NCBI GenBank assembly: GCA_930367205.1
Contig: OV884009.1
Location: forward strand, 39,937,841 to 40,001,840
DNA length: 64,000 nt
Source: Acanthosoma haemorrhoidale
Lineage: Eukaryota; Arthropoda; Insecta; Hemiptera; Acanthosomatidae
Direction of reading: 5' to 3'
Positions 1-12,680 of the stretch are shown in pieces (within the stretch, counting starts at the first letter, position 1; the number at the start of each line of letters is the position of its first letter). Position numbers and translations under genes: made by a program. The notes under the pieces are model-generated. The model searched no databases, was not told the DNA's origin, and was given only the letters and a program-made list of their open reading frames with translations.

Positions 1-407
1 AGCAAGGTTCAAGTCCTGCGGCTTTCAGGAAATTTTTATTTGGCTTGTAAGTTTGATTATATTACGGCTGAAAATGTTTATAGCGTAAATTTAAAAATAT
101 AGAGTTTATTTTGCTTGTTCTATCTCTGACATAAACATTGCTATGGTTTACACATGCTTAATAGTGATTTTTTACTACGTTTCTATTAAATATATAAGTA
201 TGCATATAAATTATATTTATTATATTCTTATTGACGTTGTGTCATTCTTTGTTGCAGGTATGGTGAATTACCTAGGGATCGCCTGGGGTTAGGAGTTGTA
301 GCTGGCTGGGATCAGTAAAGATTTAAGTATTATGTTGTATTTTTAAATTAAATTACATAAAAACAGTTTGGATTGAAGCTAGACCACGAGAAAAAGGTGT
401 TTTAGTA
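1..407. other. AT-rich DNA, no gene seen
   Basis: No coding region or recognised element. The first 15 bases hold a sequence like a tRNA B box (GGTTCAAGTCC), but the bases around it do not pair as a T arm. It could be the end of a tRNA-derived repeat lying mostly outside the window. Confidence 0.5.
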
Positions 408-717
408 GAGTTAAATAATCTTTGTAGAAGAGAGTCTTTTAAAAGTAAAGAAAGAAAATCTTTATTATGAAGTACAATCAAAACACTAGTATATAAAAAA
501 TTAAGAGATACGTTAAAACATACTGGGTGGAATGACTAGGCGCAAGTCTGGGGCTATAGCTGAGAGATATATGTATAAAAAAAGGATAGTTCTGGGAAGT
601 AGGGAGTAAGGGAGTAAGGAGGGATGCCCTTGCTTACTTAAAAAAACAGGAACCATCAGTGACTTTCATGAAGTCACGAGGCAGGCATACAGTTCTTGCT
701 CTTAGCATTGTAAAACG
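408..717 (+). repeat. LTR-like repeat, copy 1 (partial)
   Basis: First of four copies of a roughly 335-370 bp family (others at 44686-45057, 45631-45967 and, inverted, 61941-62305). It starts with GAGTTAAATAATCTTTGTAG and shares the later blocks: the purine-rich stretch, TTTATTATGAAGTAC, and AAGTCACGAGGCAGG near the other end. The last ~40 bases of the other copies, ending in ATATAACT, are missing or too diverged here. Termini of the type AGT...ACT, as seen in the better copies, are known for LTRs of the gypsy/errantivirus group. Calling it an LTR is inference, because no intact internal region is attached. Confidence 0.6.
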
Positions 718-3700
718 TAAGGGTAGCCCACTCGGTCGAAGGTGTAGAATAATAAACGAATAAAATTTGAGATCTATCAAATATCATACAGACTAATATC
801 AAAACTTTTTATTTATATTTTACCGAACGACATTGTAAAAACAAATTTAATATTATTTTTTTTAAATGGATAAACTATATCGAGAGTTGGTGCGGTGGAT
901 TCCGTTCACTCCGCGTGAGTTATTAAAAAAAACTACTAGTTTGAGCGAATCGATTTCATTTTTAATTTTTTTTTTATGTTTAACGTCGCGTCAGCCACAG
1001 TAGTTTTATTGGTGGCAACTCTTGTGTTTATAAATCCTTTGAAAAGAGATAATCTTTTAGGTACTGAATATTTTTCATCGCTTGAGTAAATGGGGTTTTT
1101 ATATCGTTGTTCTTTCGTCCCTCGATATATTTTGGGTACGTAGAGAAACGTATTAACTGTGAGTTTTATGTACACGATTAACATGTAGGTAGGTTGAGTC
1201 CTACAAAGAGATGAAGATGCGTTATCATGGGGTGTCCAATATATTGATCAAACGAGACCTTCTAATTGCGACAAAATAGTGTTTAAATTGTTAGCTCTCG
1301 AAACTTACGTTTAAACTTATTGTTGAGTTATCAAGAATAACGTAACAATCAAGAATAAATCTGAAATAGATTCTGAGATTAGTCTTGAAAGGGTTACATC
1401 GGTTTAGACACAGGACTTTGGTTTCATGCCTCTCGTGATTTTATTACATTTGTGCAAACCGAGTCATTGTACACTACAGATCTAAACTTTTAGCTTCCTC
1501 AGATTTTGTTTAAAAACGCTATCGCAGTACTCATAACTCGAGGACTCAATCGTACCTTTTGCAGTGGAAATCGTCATTCCAATTATAATAATGATGATAA
1601 TAATAATCTCTTTATTATACTGGGACGTAAAAACAAACATTATCACAGGCTAACAGTTGTGCAGCCACCTGGCCATTTTATATTTCTATTGAAATGATAA
1701 ATAAATGAAAATTTGCACATGTCATTGTTACAAAGCGCAGGTGCGACCACGAACTTCGATATTCAGATTTCTGAGTGCATTTTAGTATTTTAGCATTTCA
1801 GATAGTATAAAAAATGAAAATTATTTTGGTTTCAGTAAGTTGGTTTTCTATACCAGTTTTCTATATTCTCACTTCTAACCTCCAACTGAAAGAATTTAGA
1901 ACGAACGAATTCTTTCCTCACAGTGAAGAGCGAATTAGGAGTTTTCGGGACCAACAGTTTGTTATTCTTTGCTCCGCCAACACAAAAAATACCACTACAC
2001 ACACACTTGGGTCCGTTGTCCACTGCACGAACGAAGTTGTATTATTTCAAGTAAATCTCTGATGTTTTAGGTTTGTTTTTGACTTACTGGCTTGTTTGCT
2101 AAGTTTTTTTGTGTGGGGTGCTGATATAGTTGAATAAAAGGAACATTTCAAGACATAAGATTTTTTCCAAAAGTAATTCTGAAATTTATTCAAGTATATT
2201 TTTACCAATGCGAGTAAAATTAAAAATTAGTAAGAATTTATTAAAATGTTATAATAAAACTGATCATAATTTTAATGTGCCAATTGATCACTATTAGCAT
2301 TATATTTAAAAAAGTTATTAAATATTAGTATTTTTACATTATTAAAATACATCATTAGAAAACAAGAATACAAAATTGCTCTGTGTATTATGCGAATATT
2401 CTCCGACTAACGTTTATTTGGAATTTTTTTTTTAACATTTAAGGATAAATTCAAAGAAAAGAAAAGCTGTCGGTTAAAACAGAAAATTTAGTGACCTGAT
2501 AAAAAAACATTTTTTCACAACGCAGAACACAAAATTATAGTGTTTAATTTTAAAAAGGACAGTCACTATATTTAGCCAATATAACGTTAAAAGGTGTCAT
2601 GAGACAAAACGTATTGAATGTGTATATTTCAGTAAAGAAGTAAAAAGTTTTAAGTTAACTGCATTAAATCGCACCCATTAATTACATACTTATTACATTA
2701 TGCATTAGTCTAAAAACACATTAGGAATTTCTGTTTTTTATTTTTATGTGTAAATTTAAGAATGTAGGTAAATACTTACTTTGGCAGGATACTGGAAAGA
2801 CTAATATTATAAATTTTTAGACAATATTGTATGATCTGATTTTAAGTGCTTATTTAATTGGATTTGTTAATAAATTACTTCGATATATTTACTGTTATAA
2901 TAAACAATATAAAATCAACGAACGGATCTCAGTTTATTTTTATATTACAATACATATATGTGGATCCGGGGACAAGTAAACAGCGAAGAGGATTTTCATT
3001 TTCCCTCTCTCCACGCAGTATGTTTGCTTTGAGTGACCGTTATTGAAATATTATCCTTTCTGGAAAGGGTCAGCACAGAAATCCTTCAATCCCAAACATG
3101 TCCAGTCTCCGGACCGTGTATTCCTATTTATTTATATTATTTTTTTTATATATATTTTTCATAGGATATGTATGAGTACATACGCAGTTATCCTACAGCT
3201 TATTGTTTATACAGTGAAGAGTTCATTATTTCTTGTGAAACGTTGGGATTTAACATCACATCCAGTGGTTGTTTCATGGCTCTTCTGACTATGAGAAAAT
3301 ACTTCTTTTTTTTTATTGAAACACATTTAAAATGAATCGGTATCTGCTTAAAAAAATAAATCATTCATTCATAGCCAGGCTCTAAGTGAGACTATTTTTG
3401 TTTTAGGGCATGTTTTCAGATTGTGATTGGTTTTTACCGCAATTTTCTTAATTTTGGTTTTAAAACAGTAATTGTTTTAAACTTTATTGTAATTCGGCTG
3501 CACTTGGAAATAGATTTTATAACGTGCGTTTAGGTTGTCATACTATTAAACACATTAACCATATATCTCATGGATCCGATTGAGCACGATATCGAGAGCC
3601 TAGGCACACCCGAGGCCGACCGGGATGCAGGCGTCACCCCTTGACTTTTTTTTTAAAAGGTTGTTAATGAATCGACGTCGTTCATCCCTTTGTATGGACC

Positions 3701-4019
3701 ATTGTTTATAATATCAAATTGCATTTTATTTATGCAGGCTGAGATTAAATCAATGAAAGTATGCCTGAAATTTCTTAACAGAAAATTGTGGAAATTGTTT
3801 GGTTTAAGGATGCAATTGAAAATATACGCAACAAACGGCTTGGTTTTGGATTCCGTGGAGAATCCTTGTTGTTATAAGGTCATATCCAGGAGATTTGTGT
3901 TTGATAAAGTGCTTTATAGGTGTTTATTCAAGGGGGAGGGGGAATCAATCAATGATGGACCATTGAGTTAGATATTCACTATGGGAATTTGGTTTGAAAT
4001 TATAGGACAGGTGAAAGGT
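718..4019. other. AT-rich DNA, no gene seen
   Basis: Open frames here are short, lack domain signatures and are what AT-rich DNA gives by chance. A short GC-richer island at about 3570-3645 stands out in base composition, but I cannot assign it. No repeat shared with the rest of the window was found by eye. Confidence 0.5.
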
Positions 4020-4749
4020 ACTCGCCATCTTGAATTTTATAAGTACCTAACCGTCCCTTTAGTGCCTTGCCCGAGGAATCTATCACTGGTAAGCATGGAC
4101 GACAGGTAGGAGTTTAACGATTCTGACTGGAGCGATTATAGCTGGCATACAGCTTACTCGGTTTGCTAGTACAGTGTCCACCAGAAAAGTACTCTTTTGG
4201 CTTAGATTAAAATAACGATGTGGGAAAGGGCCTACTGAATTGTCATGCCTACTAAGGGCATTGCTGAATCAAAGAGGCAAAGGCAATTTTCATCATTGTC
4301 CAGACCCTGTGTCCTTTAAGGGATACACTGAGATTTAAATAGCAGCTAACCGATACGTTCCCGGTAAACCCGACTCCAGGTAAATAAGAATAGTTACTTC
4401 AGGGATACGATAAAGGTTACACAGTTGTGTACTCAGATCAGATGCATGATCTGGAATGCTAGGAACTTAAGCATTGTAAATAGTGACCCCAATTATATTG
4501 TAATTTGTCAAAGGGTCTATATCCCAGTATGTAGAGAAAACTGTGGGTATGATGTTACAGTGTTTAGAAGAGGGTGCTAGTAAGAAGGAACGATCCCTCC
4601 AAGGGCACCGTGTGTTGTATTTTACCAGTTTATGACAATGATTTGTGTTGAAAGGGAGATAATTATGTAACCAGGGATAAATCGGTGTAGTGACCCTAAC
4701 TACATAAGTGTTAAATCACCCTATACTCTGGTGCATATATAATGTATTG

Positions 4750-5370
4750 TAATTAGATGTAAAACATGGTAAAAGCTTTTTCTAGTAATAAACATGCGGG
4801 ACCGGCCGTCGTAAAACAAGTCACAAGGGGTCGAAGGGCGTCAGCAATAAACCTGAGAGGGTAAGCTACTCGGCCGTAATAAAACCAACCTGGTAGACCT
4901 AGGGTTACCTTCCGGCGGTCATAAAATCTAAAAGCCATGCCATAAAACAGTCCTTTAGGGGATGGGTAACGTACCGCGGGGCAGGTGTGACATCATAAAC
5001 ATACCCCTTTCAAGCCAGGCTCCGCCTTCCGGTAGAAGGGGGCGATAATATTTAAACCAGGGGGTTTCACCCTGTAGGACTACTTATTATCAGTCTCCTC
5101 ATTTCCACAGCCGATATCACTCGGTCGCTTTACACCAGGGCCCCGGGGCCCTGGAAGTATATCCACTCAGTCTTCTACTAGTCTACTCTCTCTGCAGCAC
5201 CTATGAGCCTGTCACCCTGTCACTCAGCCTCCTAGCAGACCTTCTGACGACTTGTATCTATTACGCTGCCGGTCTTCCGCTCGAACTCTGAAAACTGGTC
5301 TTATTCTTTATGAAACCTCTGTACGTCTTCTCCTGCACACAGTGTATTGTCGGGACACATCCCTATCATA
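4750..5370. promoter_or_regulatory. GC-rich LTR- or promoter-like block
   Basis: This block is much richer in GC than its surroundings. In order it holds three copies of a motif reading CGGCSGTNNTAAAAY (4803, 4871, 4913), a TATTTAAA box at 5049-5056, the arthropod initiator-like TCAGTC at 5090-5095, and a perfect 20-bp palindrome at 5135-5154. The mix looks like the U3-R part of an LTR, or a promoter. The TATA-to-initiator distance (about 43 bp) is longer than usual and no second LTR copy or primer-binding site was found, so the identity is open. Upstream (4020-4750) the DNA is also less AT-rich, but I could not assign its translations. Confidence 0.35.
5135..5154. repeat. Perfect 20-bp GC palindrome
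   Basis: The sequence reads identically on both strands and is centred on CCCCGGGG; 18 of its 20 bases are G or C in AT-rich DNA. It could form a cruciform or be a dimeric protein site. Confidence 0.9.
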
Positions 5371-6475
5371 AAAATGGAGTTAGATATTAACGCCGTCATG
5401 GAACATGGTCCATGTTATAAACTACAACAAAGCGCACTTGTCACTAGGGCTAGAGTGATTAGGCACTCCCCTAGTGGCAACCCGACTATCGATAATCCAG
5501 TGTTATAATAACGAGAAGTACTAATTGATAGAGCGTTGGCTTTGAGTAGGTGTCCATATTCCAATTGCAGTGGACGAAGAGACAAGGATTGAATGATCTG
5601 GAGATGACTAACACCGAATTGTCTATATAGTGGCTTTTATGATGATATAATACCACAATACGTTAATATAATTTTCATGTAGGAGTCATGACAGCACATT
5701 TGTATAGTTTTGAGTATCGTTAAGTTCCCATTGATGAGGCTAATATTAATAATGCACGATATCATCGAAGGAAGAGGCGAGAAGGGATATAAAAGGAGAA
5801 CACTTGTCCGGAATGGAGTAAGTAAAATGGTGTATATGTCTATAATGAAGGAAGATAGAGACTAGAGCGTGGCTTCGGCTTCAGTGGGATGGAATGTCTT
5901 CATGACTAATGAGCTTGCACAAGTAAGACGTTAAAGTAGACCATTCTTGAAGCTTCTCTTTTTTGCCTCGTTTTTCATCGTGCGTTCTGTATGTTTCACA
6001 TCCCTTGTAGTTGGTCAAGTAGTCTTGTGAGTATACTGCAGGTAATTCACGAATATTCACTCGGGACGCCTATCTTGAGCAGATAAAGGCATAACAGGCA
6101 AAACTATTATCAGAAAAATAAGATCTGTGAAATATTTTAATGTTTGCCAAAGTCCAAAAGTAAAGCTTTTAGTGTCATCATACATAAAAAAAAATACAGC
6201 AATAACCTAACATATCTACAATTAAAATGCATATACGCAATTTCAAAACTTACATTTCGAGTAATTTTCAGAAAAATCGCCGATTAAATTGTAAATACTG
6301 GAAGTATAATTAAAAAAAACAAAACCTATTTAAATTTCTCTATGTTAAATACTTTGTGAACTAACAGCTTAGAATATTTTTTAAACTAACTGTTTGGTTA
6401 ATTGTCTACTACATACAGTAAAGCAAAAATTAATTTCGAAGATATTGGAAACAATTAAGTTTTAGAAATAGTTTG
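5371..6475. other. No gene seen
   Basis: Unassigned sequence, GC-moderate to about 5.9 kb and then AT-rich. It may be a decayed internal part of whatever element the block at 4750-5370 belongs to, but no domain is recognisable. Confidence 0.4.
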
Positions 6476-6487
6476 TTTTTAATACCA
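6476..6487 (+). repeat. Target-site duplication, left
   Basis: TTTTTAATACCA, repeated exactly at 6746-6757 on the other side of the A-tailed insertion. The T-rich start adds some ambiguity, but the AATACCA part is informative. Confidence 0.6.
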
Positions 6488-6745
6488 TTTTTTTTTTTTT
6501 TTTTTGCCCTTCCTGAGGCTGAGCCTCAAACGGGCTTACCCCACGAGCCCGTGAAGCGAGCTCATGGGGTTACGTAGCCTGTGGTGCGCGTATTCCGGTG
6601 CAATGGGATTGTTGCACCGGTCAGCGCACCTTGAGTAATACTGTTTTCGTTCTTTATTTTCCAAAATAAACACAAAACTTCCAAAGAAAAGAAAACAAAA
6701 TAAAATCTTTTCCTTAAATCTACTTAGTACAATCTTTTTTTCTTT
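6488..6745 (-). mobile_element. A-tailed retroposon with hairpin-rich 3' end
   Basis: Read on the minus strand, a 258-bp insertion ends in an 18-base A run (6488-6505 as T on +). A 12-bp direct repeat, TTTTTAATACCA, flanks it at 6476-6487 and 6746-6757, which is the signature of target-primed insertion. The 120 bases before the tail are GC-rich and fold well: an outer GGTGCGC/GCGCACC stem around CCGGTGCAA/TTGCACCGG, a second stem CCCCACGAGC/GCTCATGGGG with one mismatch, and GAGGC/GCCTC. It is either a SINE or the 3' end of a truncated non-LTR element whose RT recognises this structure. No A or B box is clear, so I prefer the second. Confidence 0.65.
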
Positions 6746-6757
6746 TTTTTAATACCA

Positions 6758-9700
6758 ACGATCTATTTTATTTTAGTCATTATTTCATCTAATGTTTACG
6801 TACTAATATACAAATGTAAAAAAAAATACACTTTATTTCATGATAATTAAACAAAATTTTTAATATTTCCATTAAAGCAATGGCTACTCCTCAGTGCCTA
6901 GTTAATGCCACTGGTCTTGTTATTTTTTTTGGACCTGCTATTGTCAGATTTTTTGCCGTCATCCTGAATATTTTAATCATTGCTCACTATCTGCAGAAGC
7001 GATAAATTGCACACGGGTATTATCAACTCGGCAAAAAAGTTCAGAATTGGAAAAACGAAAAAAAATTCTGAAAAATCTCTGAGCACATAGTTAGTCACAA
7101 ATTCAGATTGATGTAGAAGTATTCGGATATCACCTTAAGTTTATGAAACAATTTAGATTTTTTCAAATTTATTTATAGACGACGTTTTTATATAATATAT
7201 ATTTATGTATCAAGTACGAACATAAGAAGGACTGAAGAAGAACGATCTGAGGTATCTTAAAACTCTACATTCGTAGAATCATACTGTTTAGGCCACAGTC
7301 ATAAAATATATGCTGTAAAACAGTTTTGGAATCTAACTAAATTTATAAGTTCAGTTTAGAAAGTGAGATGTGTGGCGAAAGTCACTGTAGAGGGTGTTTA
7401 TTCCTTGCATGCAGGTATGCTTGATTGTTAGGGTTTTCGCTCGATGAACTTAGCTTGCAATGGTGAACAAGGGGATATTTTAAATTAAAACCGTCCAGAA
7501 CTTCATTGAGTTACGTATGCGTTCTCTTAGTTATGTGGCATGTACTATGAGGCGATATCTCTCAGTGCAAGTTAGACAGTTTGTTTACGCTAAAAGTTGT
7601 TTCATACATCAGAAGCGTCTACCTCGTCGTCATTTTAATACTCGCCTCCTCTTCATCCTAAGTATTATTGTATCCATGGCTTCGACTTCTGGGAAATCGG
7701 ACTTGATCTGCAGGTTTTAAGGCAAGATACTAAATTCATACCATCTAACTTTGTTATTGTTGTATTCATTCAAACTAGCGTTCGTACACATACTTCCCCC
7801 TCTCCATAAATAAGTTTTATGAAAATCTGACATATTTGTTTCATATTTATTAGCCAACATCCTAACAATTAATTTCACCAGGCTGTCAAATAGTAGTCAA
7901 CCTTTAGTGGTGTGTATGATCTTCTTCAGAATGCTTTGTACGGTATTATCCTAACATTCCATGTAAATGTAGCAGTGTTTCCTGTATTTCAAATTGATTT
8001 ATGGCGGTAATGTTATGCTGGATTCGTAGTCGTTAAGCTTAAGTTGGCGCAGAACTTGTCATCTGTTGCTCCACGAGCCAGATAAATGCCCAAGCTGTCT
8101 AACTTGCTTCTTATCTTTGTCGTATGTTCCCATGCGAATTCACCCTCCCCGAAGCTGTTGTCAGAACCTAATTTGCATTTTGATTAAAGGGCTAGGCTGC
8201 ACAAAAGATTATAATAGTATATATACTTAACCAATTCCTATAATAGATATAATATATTATAATGTATATTTATTGCTCTGACACCTTCAGTGCTTAGAAT
8301 AAGCATCAAACAATAATTCCGTTTTACATACAACTTTTACCCACAACATCAAAAATTAATTGACTATGTCAGTGTATGAAACTGCCTGGCATAACTATTT
8401 AATATTAGAAAGCATAGATTTTCTCTACAACAAATTTTAAAGAGCTCTAGTTTATATTACAAGAACTTTTGTTAAACTGTAAAAGCATTATGAATAAAAT
8501 TAGGAGGTGTACCCATAGTACAAACCGTTATCATAGTAAAATGTCACTATGTAAACAAATTAACCTTTGTAATGGTGTACGTTCTAGATGTTTGATGAGT
8601 AAATTCCAGTTAAATGTTTTGTCCAAGGTAACTCCTCAGTATTTGCAAAAAGAGACCTTTTGTATCGTACAGCTTTGAATGTATTAAGTACGGTATTTGT
8701 CGTTGTCCAGTTAAAGCATTGTAACTTCATTTTTGCAGGCAGGTTAAAATGAAGTTGGTTTTCGTCAGCTTATATGTTTGTTGTGACAGCAGCGATGTCT
8801 AGATACCGTATTTAGTTTTCATTAGTACAACGAATTTAGATCTAGTCAACATTTTATCGTCAGTAAAAGCTATGATTTTTTGAATCGTCTGATTTGTAGT
8901 CTCGTTTGAGTAAGCCATCTACTATAAGGTTCCAACAAATTTTGGCAATAGATTAATTTTTTTTGTCTCCATTGGGTATTGACTTTTGGAAATCTTGGTG
9001 AACTAACAGCTCAAAGCGAAAATACCACGTTTGGGCTATGATTTTCTTTAACTCCCACATTAGTCGAAATGGGTGGCTCATCATTTAATGAATAGCCCAC
9101 ATTTCCGGTAACAATATAATAAAACTGCAACTTTGAATGTCTCGTTTGTCGATACAGAATCAATCGTTAATCGTTTCATAATTAGCTTTTATGTGAACTT
9201 TAGGTGTTATGTGTCGTAAAAGACAATTATATTTTGTTATGACTGTCAATAATAGTCTCTGTCGGAACCAAAAGGTGGTAAAGGTTTGCCGATACATACT
9301 TCGCACAGTGGGGCGGGTGACAAAATAGGTAGAAAAACATAAAATTTTCAATTCGGCCTGTAAATTGTAATGAGAGAGAGTTGTGGAGTGAATGTAATTT
9401 TCATTCAACAACTTGTGTTAGCCTAAGGTGGTCTAATGAGCTGCCAAATGTTTTTGAGTGCGCATGCAGAGAGATCGCGATATTTTTGTTTCGTATTTGT
9501 CATTTTAGTCGTCAATTGAATATGGAACGGTTCGCATCTCCTATTATTATGTATCATTCAAGTTTAGGTAAGTGTGTCTTTGTTAATGAAGTTCCACAAA
9601 AATATTACGGTGTTATATAATTTTTTTCTGAAACTTTAGTTACTTAGGTTTATGGAACGCTATTTTTTTTGCGCTAAGGTTTTAAATGTTTGTATTAAGA

Positions 9701-12000
9701 TGCCAAAATCACAATCAGTAGGGCTGCTCTACGAAAACAGGTATGGGTACAAAAATTGACAACTATTATGTTGAACGCTTTAATGTGGGCTTTAAAGTGT
9801 ATTTGCATAATTTATCAACACCTTTATTGATACCGAAGTCCACAAGGCTTACACCAAATAATTTATCTATTATAACATCACAAATGGTGTAATATTTTTA
9901 TGAGTATTATCGGATGTTACTATTAAAAAGGTATTATCCTATAATAATTCCAATTTTATTAGTACTCTTTTTCCTCTAGTCTATCTCTCAGCACAATTTG
10001 AAGTATGTTCAAAGTTTGTTTTGAATAAATTTTCAAAACCAAACACATTAAATCATATTATATTCACGAGTATTTTAAGAAAGAAAAAATGCTGAAATTC
10101 ATATTTTTTTTCTATTTTTTAGGCCTAGCTCCTCAGATTTTCATTTATGACCCCACATATGTGGTATAATCGTGATCAGCAAGTAATTTACCCCTCTTTC
10201 AGAATTTTGTCCACTTAAACTGGTCCATGGACTATGCGCCGTTTCTCTGTCTATAGTTATTGACTTGGTTAGATCAGGTTTAATGTTTTGCTAGGGAATT
10301 GATTTTTTTGTTTTTTAAGGTATCATTGACTTTTTTTTGAAAAATTTATGTTTTTGACCCTGTATCTATTTGTTGTAATCTTTGTTGGTCACTAGAGATA
10401 CAACATTTTACGTAGAGGTCCTGTTTAGTATGAGTAATGCATTGTGTGTCAGGGGCTGGATTGAACTTTAATTACGTTGTAATTTGAACTATCATCAATA
10501 TGTGTATTTTCAGTCCTCTCCCGTACTGATGGTAATCTCCTGCCTGGCAGCACCCGGCCTGATATCATATGGCTAACACTCTAACAGGACTCATTCCCAA
10601 CGGCTAATAAAGGGACAGAGAGGCTCTTGCCCCCTCGCATAAATAATCAGATGCCCCACTACAAAAAAGAAGTTTTTTCTATGAGCCATAGGGGTTTCCA
10701 CTCGCTTCTTACATGGAGCTATTTAGGGCAACTTGGACAAAACCCTGGATTCAGCTATATGGAACCTACCAGGGTCCTACGGCAGGTCAAAACACTTGCT
10801 ATTCAAAATATCTTTAAGAATATTCCTTTCATTATTCCGCACTATTCCAATCCACTCCAATTAGAAATTAATTTGGTATTTATCAGATTCACTGCAATAT
10901 GTATGTATATAGTCTATTTATGTATTATAATTGTAATATTGTTATTTTGTTACTATTACCCTTTATTTAGCAGTATTTAATAAAATTCTATTATTTATAT
11001 ATAATTTTCAAGTTATTATATAAGTGAATGAACATTATGTGACAGGCCTGCTGCTCAATGCCATTGAGAGAGGCGACATTTTGTAAGATTTATATAATGG
11101 TTTTAAGGTGGACCTTTGTCGACTGGTTGACTGGTCGCTGGCAGCAAGGTACTGCTAAATATACAATTTCCTGAAGGGTAGGAACCCCCGAAAGTTGAAG
11201 GGGCTCTAAAGAGTCCGGAGCCTGCAAGGGTATAGAACTCGGCGATGAGGCGGAGTCTTTAAGAAAATAATTACGCAGCGGGACACTCGACGCCACCACC
11301 CCTTCCAGACCACAACCCTACCCACTGGTCATAAAACCTGCAATAGACTCGCATATAAAAAAAAATTACAGCTTTGAAGAGTAATTCAATTATTTCTTTC
11401 AATGAGATATTCATAGAAAAATAATTCCAAAAGTTTTTGACGCATATGTGGTGTAATTTCAGAAGTGTTTCTGCGAATGGTCCCATTTGTCCACCCCCCC
11501 CCCAAAAAAAATCATATCTTCTCTTCACAATTAATGGCTTCCTTTTGGTTGACAAAACAATTACATTTACATTATAGGGTCTTCTTCTAATAATAATTTA
11601 CAAAAGCCCCAACTAATGATGCATATTATTAATCAAGACGTCTACCTTTTAAATGCATACCTTAATTGATCGGAATATAATTACTTTTTAATTACAAGTA
11701 ATTGACAAATAATTAACATTTAAATGTTGTTCACAAGGCTTATTTTATTTTTTTCATCTCTCATGAGCATTTAGTAAAACTTTCATGGAAAATCAGCTCT
11801 GTATACAAAACTAGAATTTAAAAAAAACAAACCCGAATACAATCATGAGGTCGTTTTTAATGAGTTTATTTAATTGTAGTCTATCTAATCCCTGAAACAT
11901 ATGAATAAATACAAGTGTTATTATTCTGTACCTCTATTTCTTTAATTTGATACGTTACATAAGAGCATAACAAATATTTATTACTAATTAATTTATTAAT
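6758..12000. other. Mostly AT-rich DNA, no assigned gene
   Basis: No domain-bearing frame seen. Notable small items: a member of a dispersed ~45-bp repeat at 10392-10434 (others at 15498-15540 and 30352-30392), a moderately GC-rich stretch at about 10.5-10.8 kb carrying a 117-codon frame of unknown meaning, and a less AT-rich stretch at about 11.04-11.33 kb. The rest is low-complexity AT-rich sequence. Confidence 0.45.
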
Positions 12001-12005
12001 GACCC

Positions 12006-12011
12006 TTTATT
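12006..12011 (-). terminator. Polyadenylation signal AATAAA
   Basis: A canonical hexamer on the minus strand, placed suitably for the exon candidate ending at 12133. AATAAA is frequent by chance in AT-rich DNA. Confidence 0.3.
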
Positions 12012-12132
12012 AAATTTCACGGGGCTTAATTTTCAGCACTATCCGAGCATTGAATGTAATTTCACTAAAAAAAACAATCAAAAATTCGGTTAAAGTTACG
12101 GACATTATTTTAATGACATTTTGTTCGGGCAT

Positions 12133-12269
12133 TCAGTTGCTGTAGAACCTCTTTGGATACTGGAAGAAGAAAAATATGACCAGAATAATCAAAGCCACGA
12201 GCCAGAATCGATCTAAGGTTTCATTTGCATCTGTTTCTGTTCTCCTCTTGAAACTCTTCTCTATTTCAT
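12133..12269 (-). CDS. Candidate terminal exon, membrane-tail protein (unproven)
   Basis: On the minus strand, a pyrimidine-rich run ending in CCGAG makes a plausible 3' splice site. It is followed by 44 sense codons and a TGA at 12133-12135. The peptide has a charged segment (EIEKSFKRRTETDANETLDR), then about 15 strongly hydrophobic residues that could form one membrane helix, then a short basic tail ending FYSN. An AATAAA signal lies about 120 bases downstream (12006-12011 on +), as expected for a last exon. The layout loosely recalls the last helix of ligand-gated ion channels, where an I/L-D-R triplet precedes TM4, but the helix is short and the likeness weak. Against it: a chance frame of this length is not rare here, and no upstream exon was found. 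Confidence 0.3.
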
Positions 12270-12680
12270 CTCGGAAAATAACAAGAAGAAATGAACTCAA
12301 GGTTTAGAATTCTTATAGCAATACTTTTCACCTTGGGAGTTTTTCTCTTCAAGAACTCAGCCCATGTTCGAATGTCATTCCCATTATGTTTCAATTATTA
12401 TCTCAAATGAGAAAATATAATACTGTGTTTGATGTCAACAACGAGTCTTCCCAAATCCAAGCCACTTTCTGCTGTTTTTTTTCTAAACCTTTCTGAACCC
12501 CTTGAATTTAATAAAATATATGAAAAATGAACAAGAATTGACAGTTCTCTCCTCATTCTGCTACGCGCAGATGCATCTGAAGGAGGTCGGGTTACATAAA
12601 TTAGATTTGAGGTTAAAAGTTAAAACATGTATACAATTCTAGGTGATGGGGCTCACCTTATCTGCTGCTGTTCATAGCTT

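Noticed and set aside
1..15. B-box-like GGTTCAAGTCC at the window start
   Set aside because: The flanking bases do not form a T stem and the rest would lie outside the window; not called as a tRNA.
10627..10980. 117-codon + frame
   Set aside because: Its first part lies in GC-moderate sequence and looks somewhat coding-like, but no motif is recognisable and the second half is AT-driven hydrophobic sequence. No homology support.
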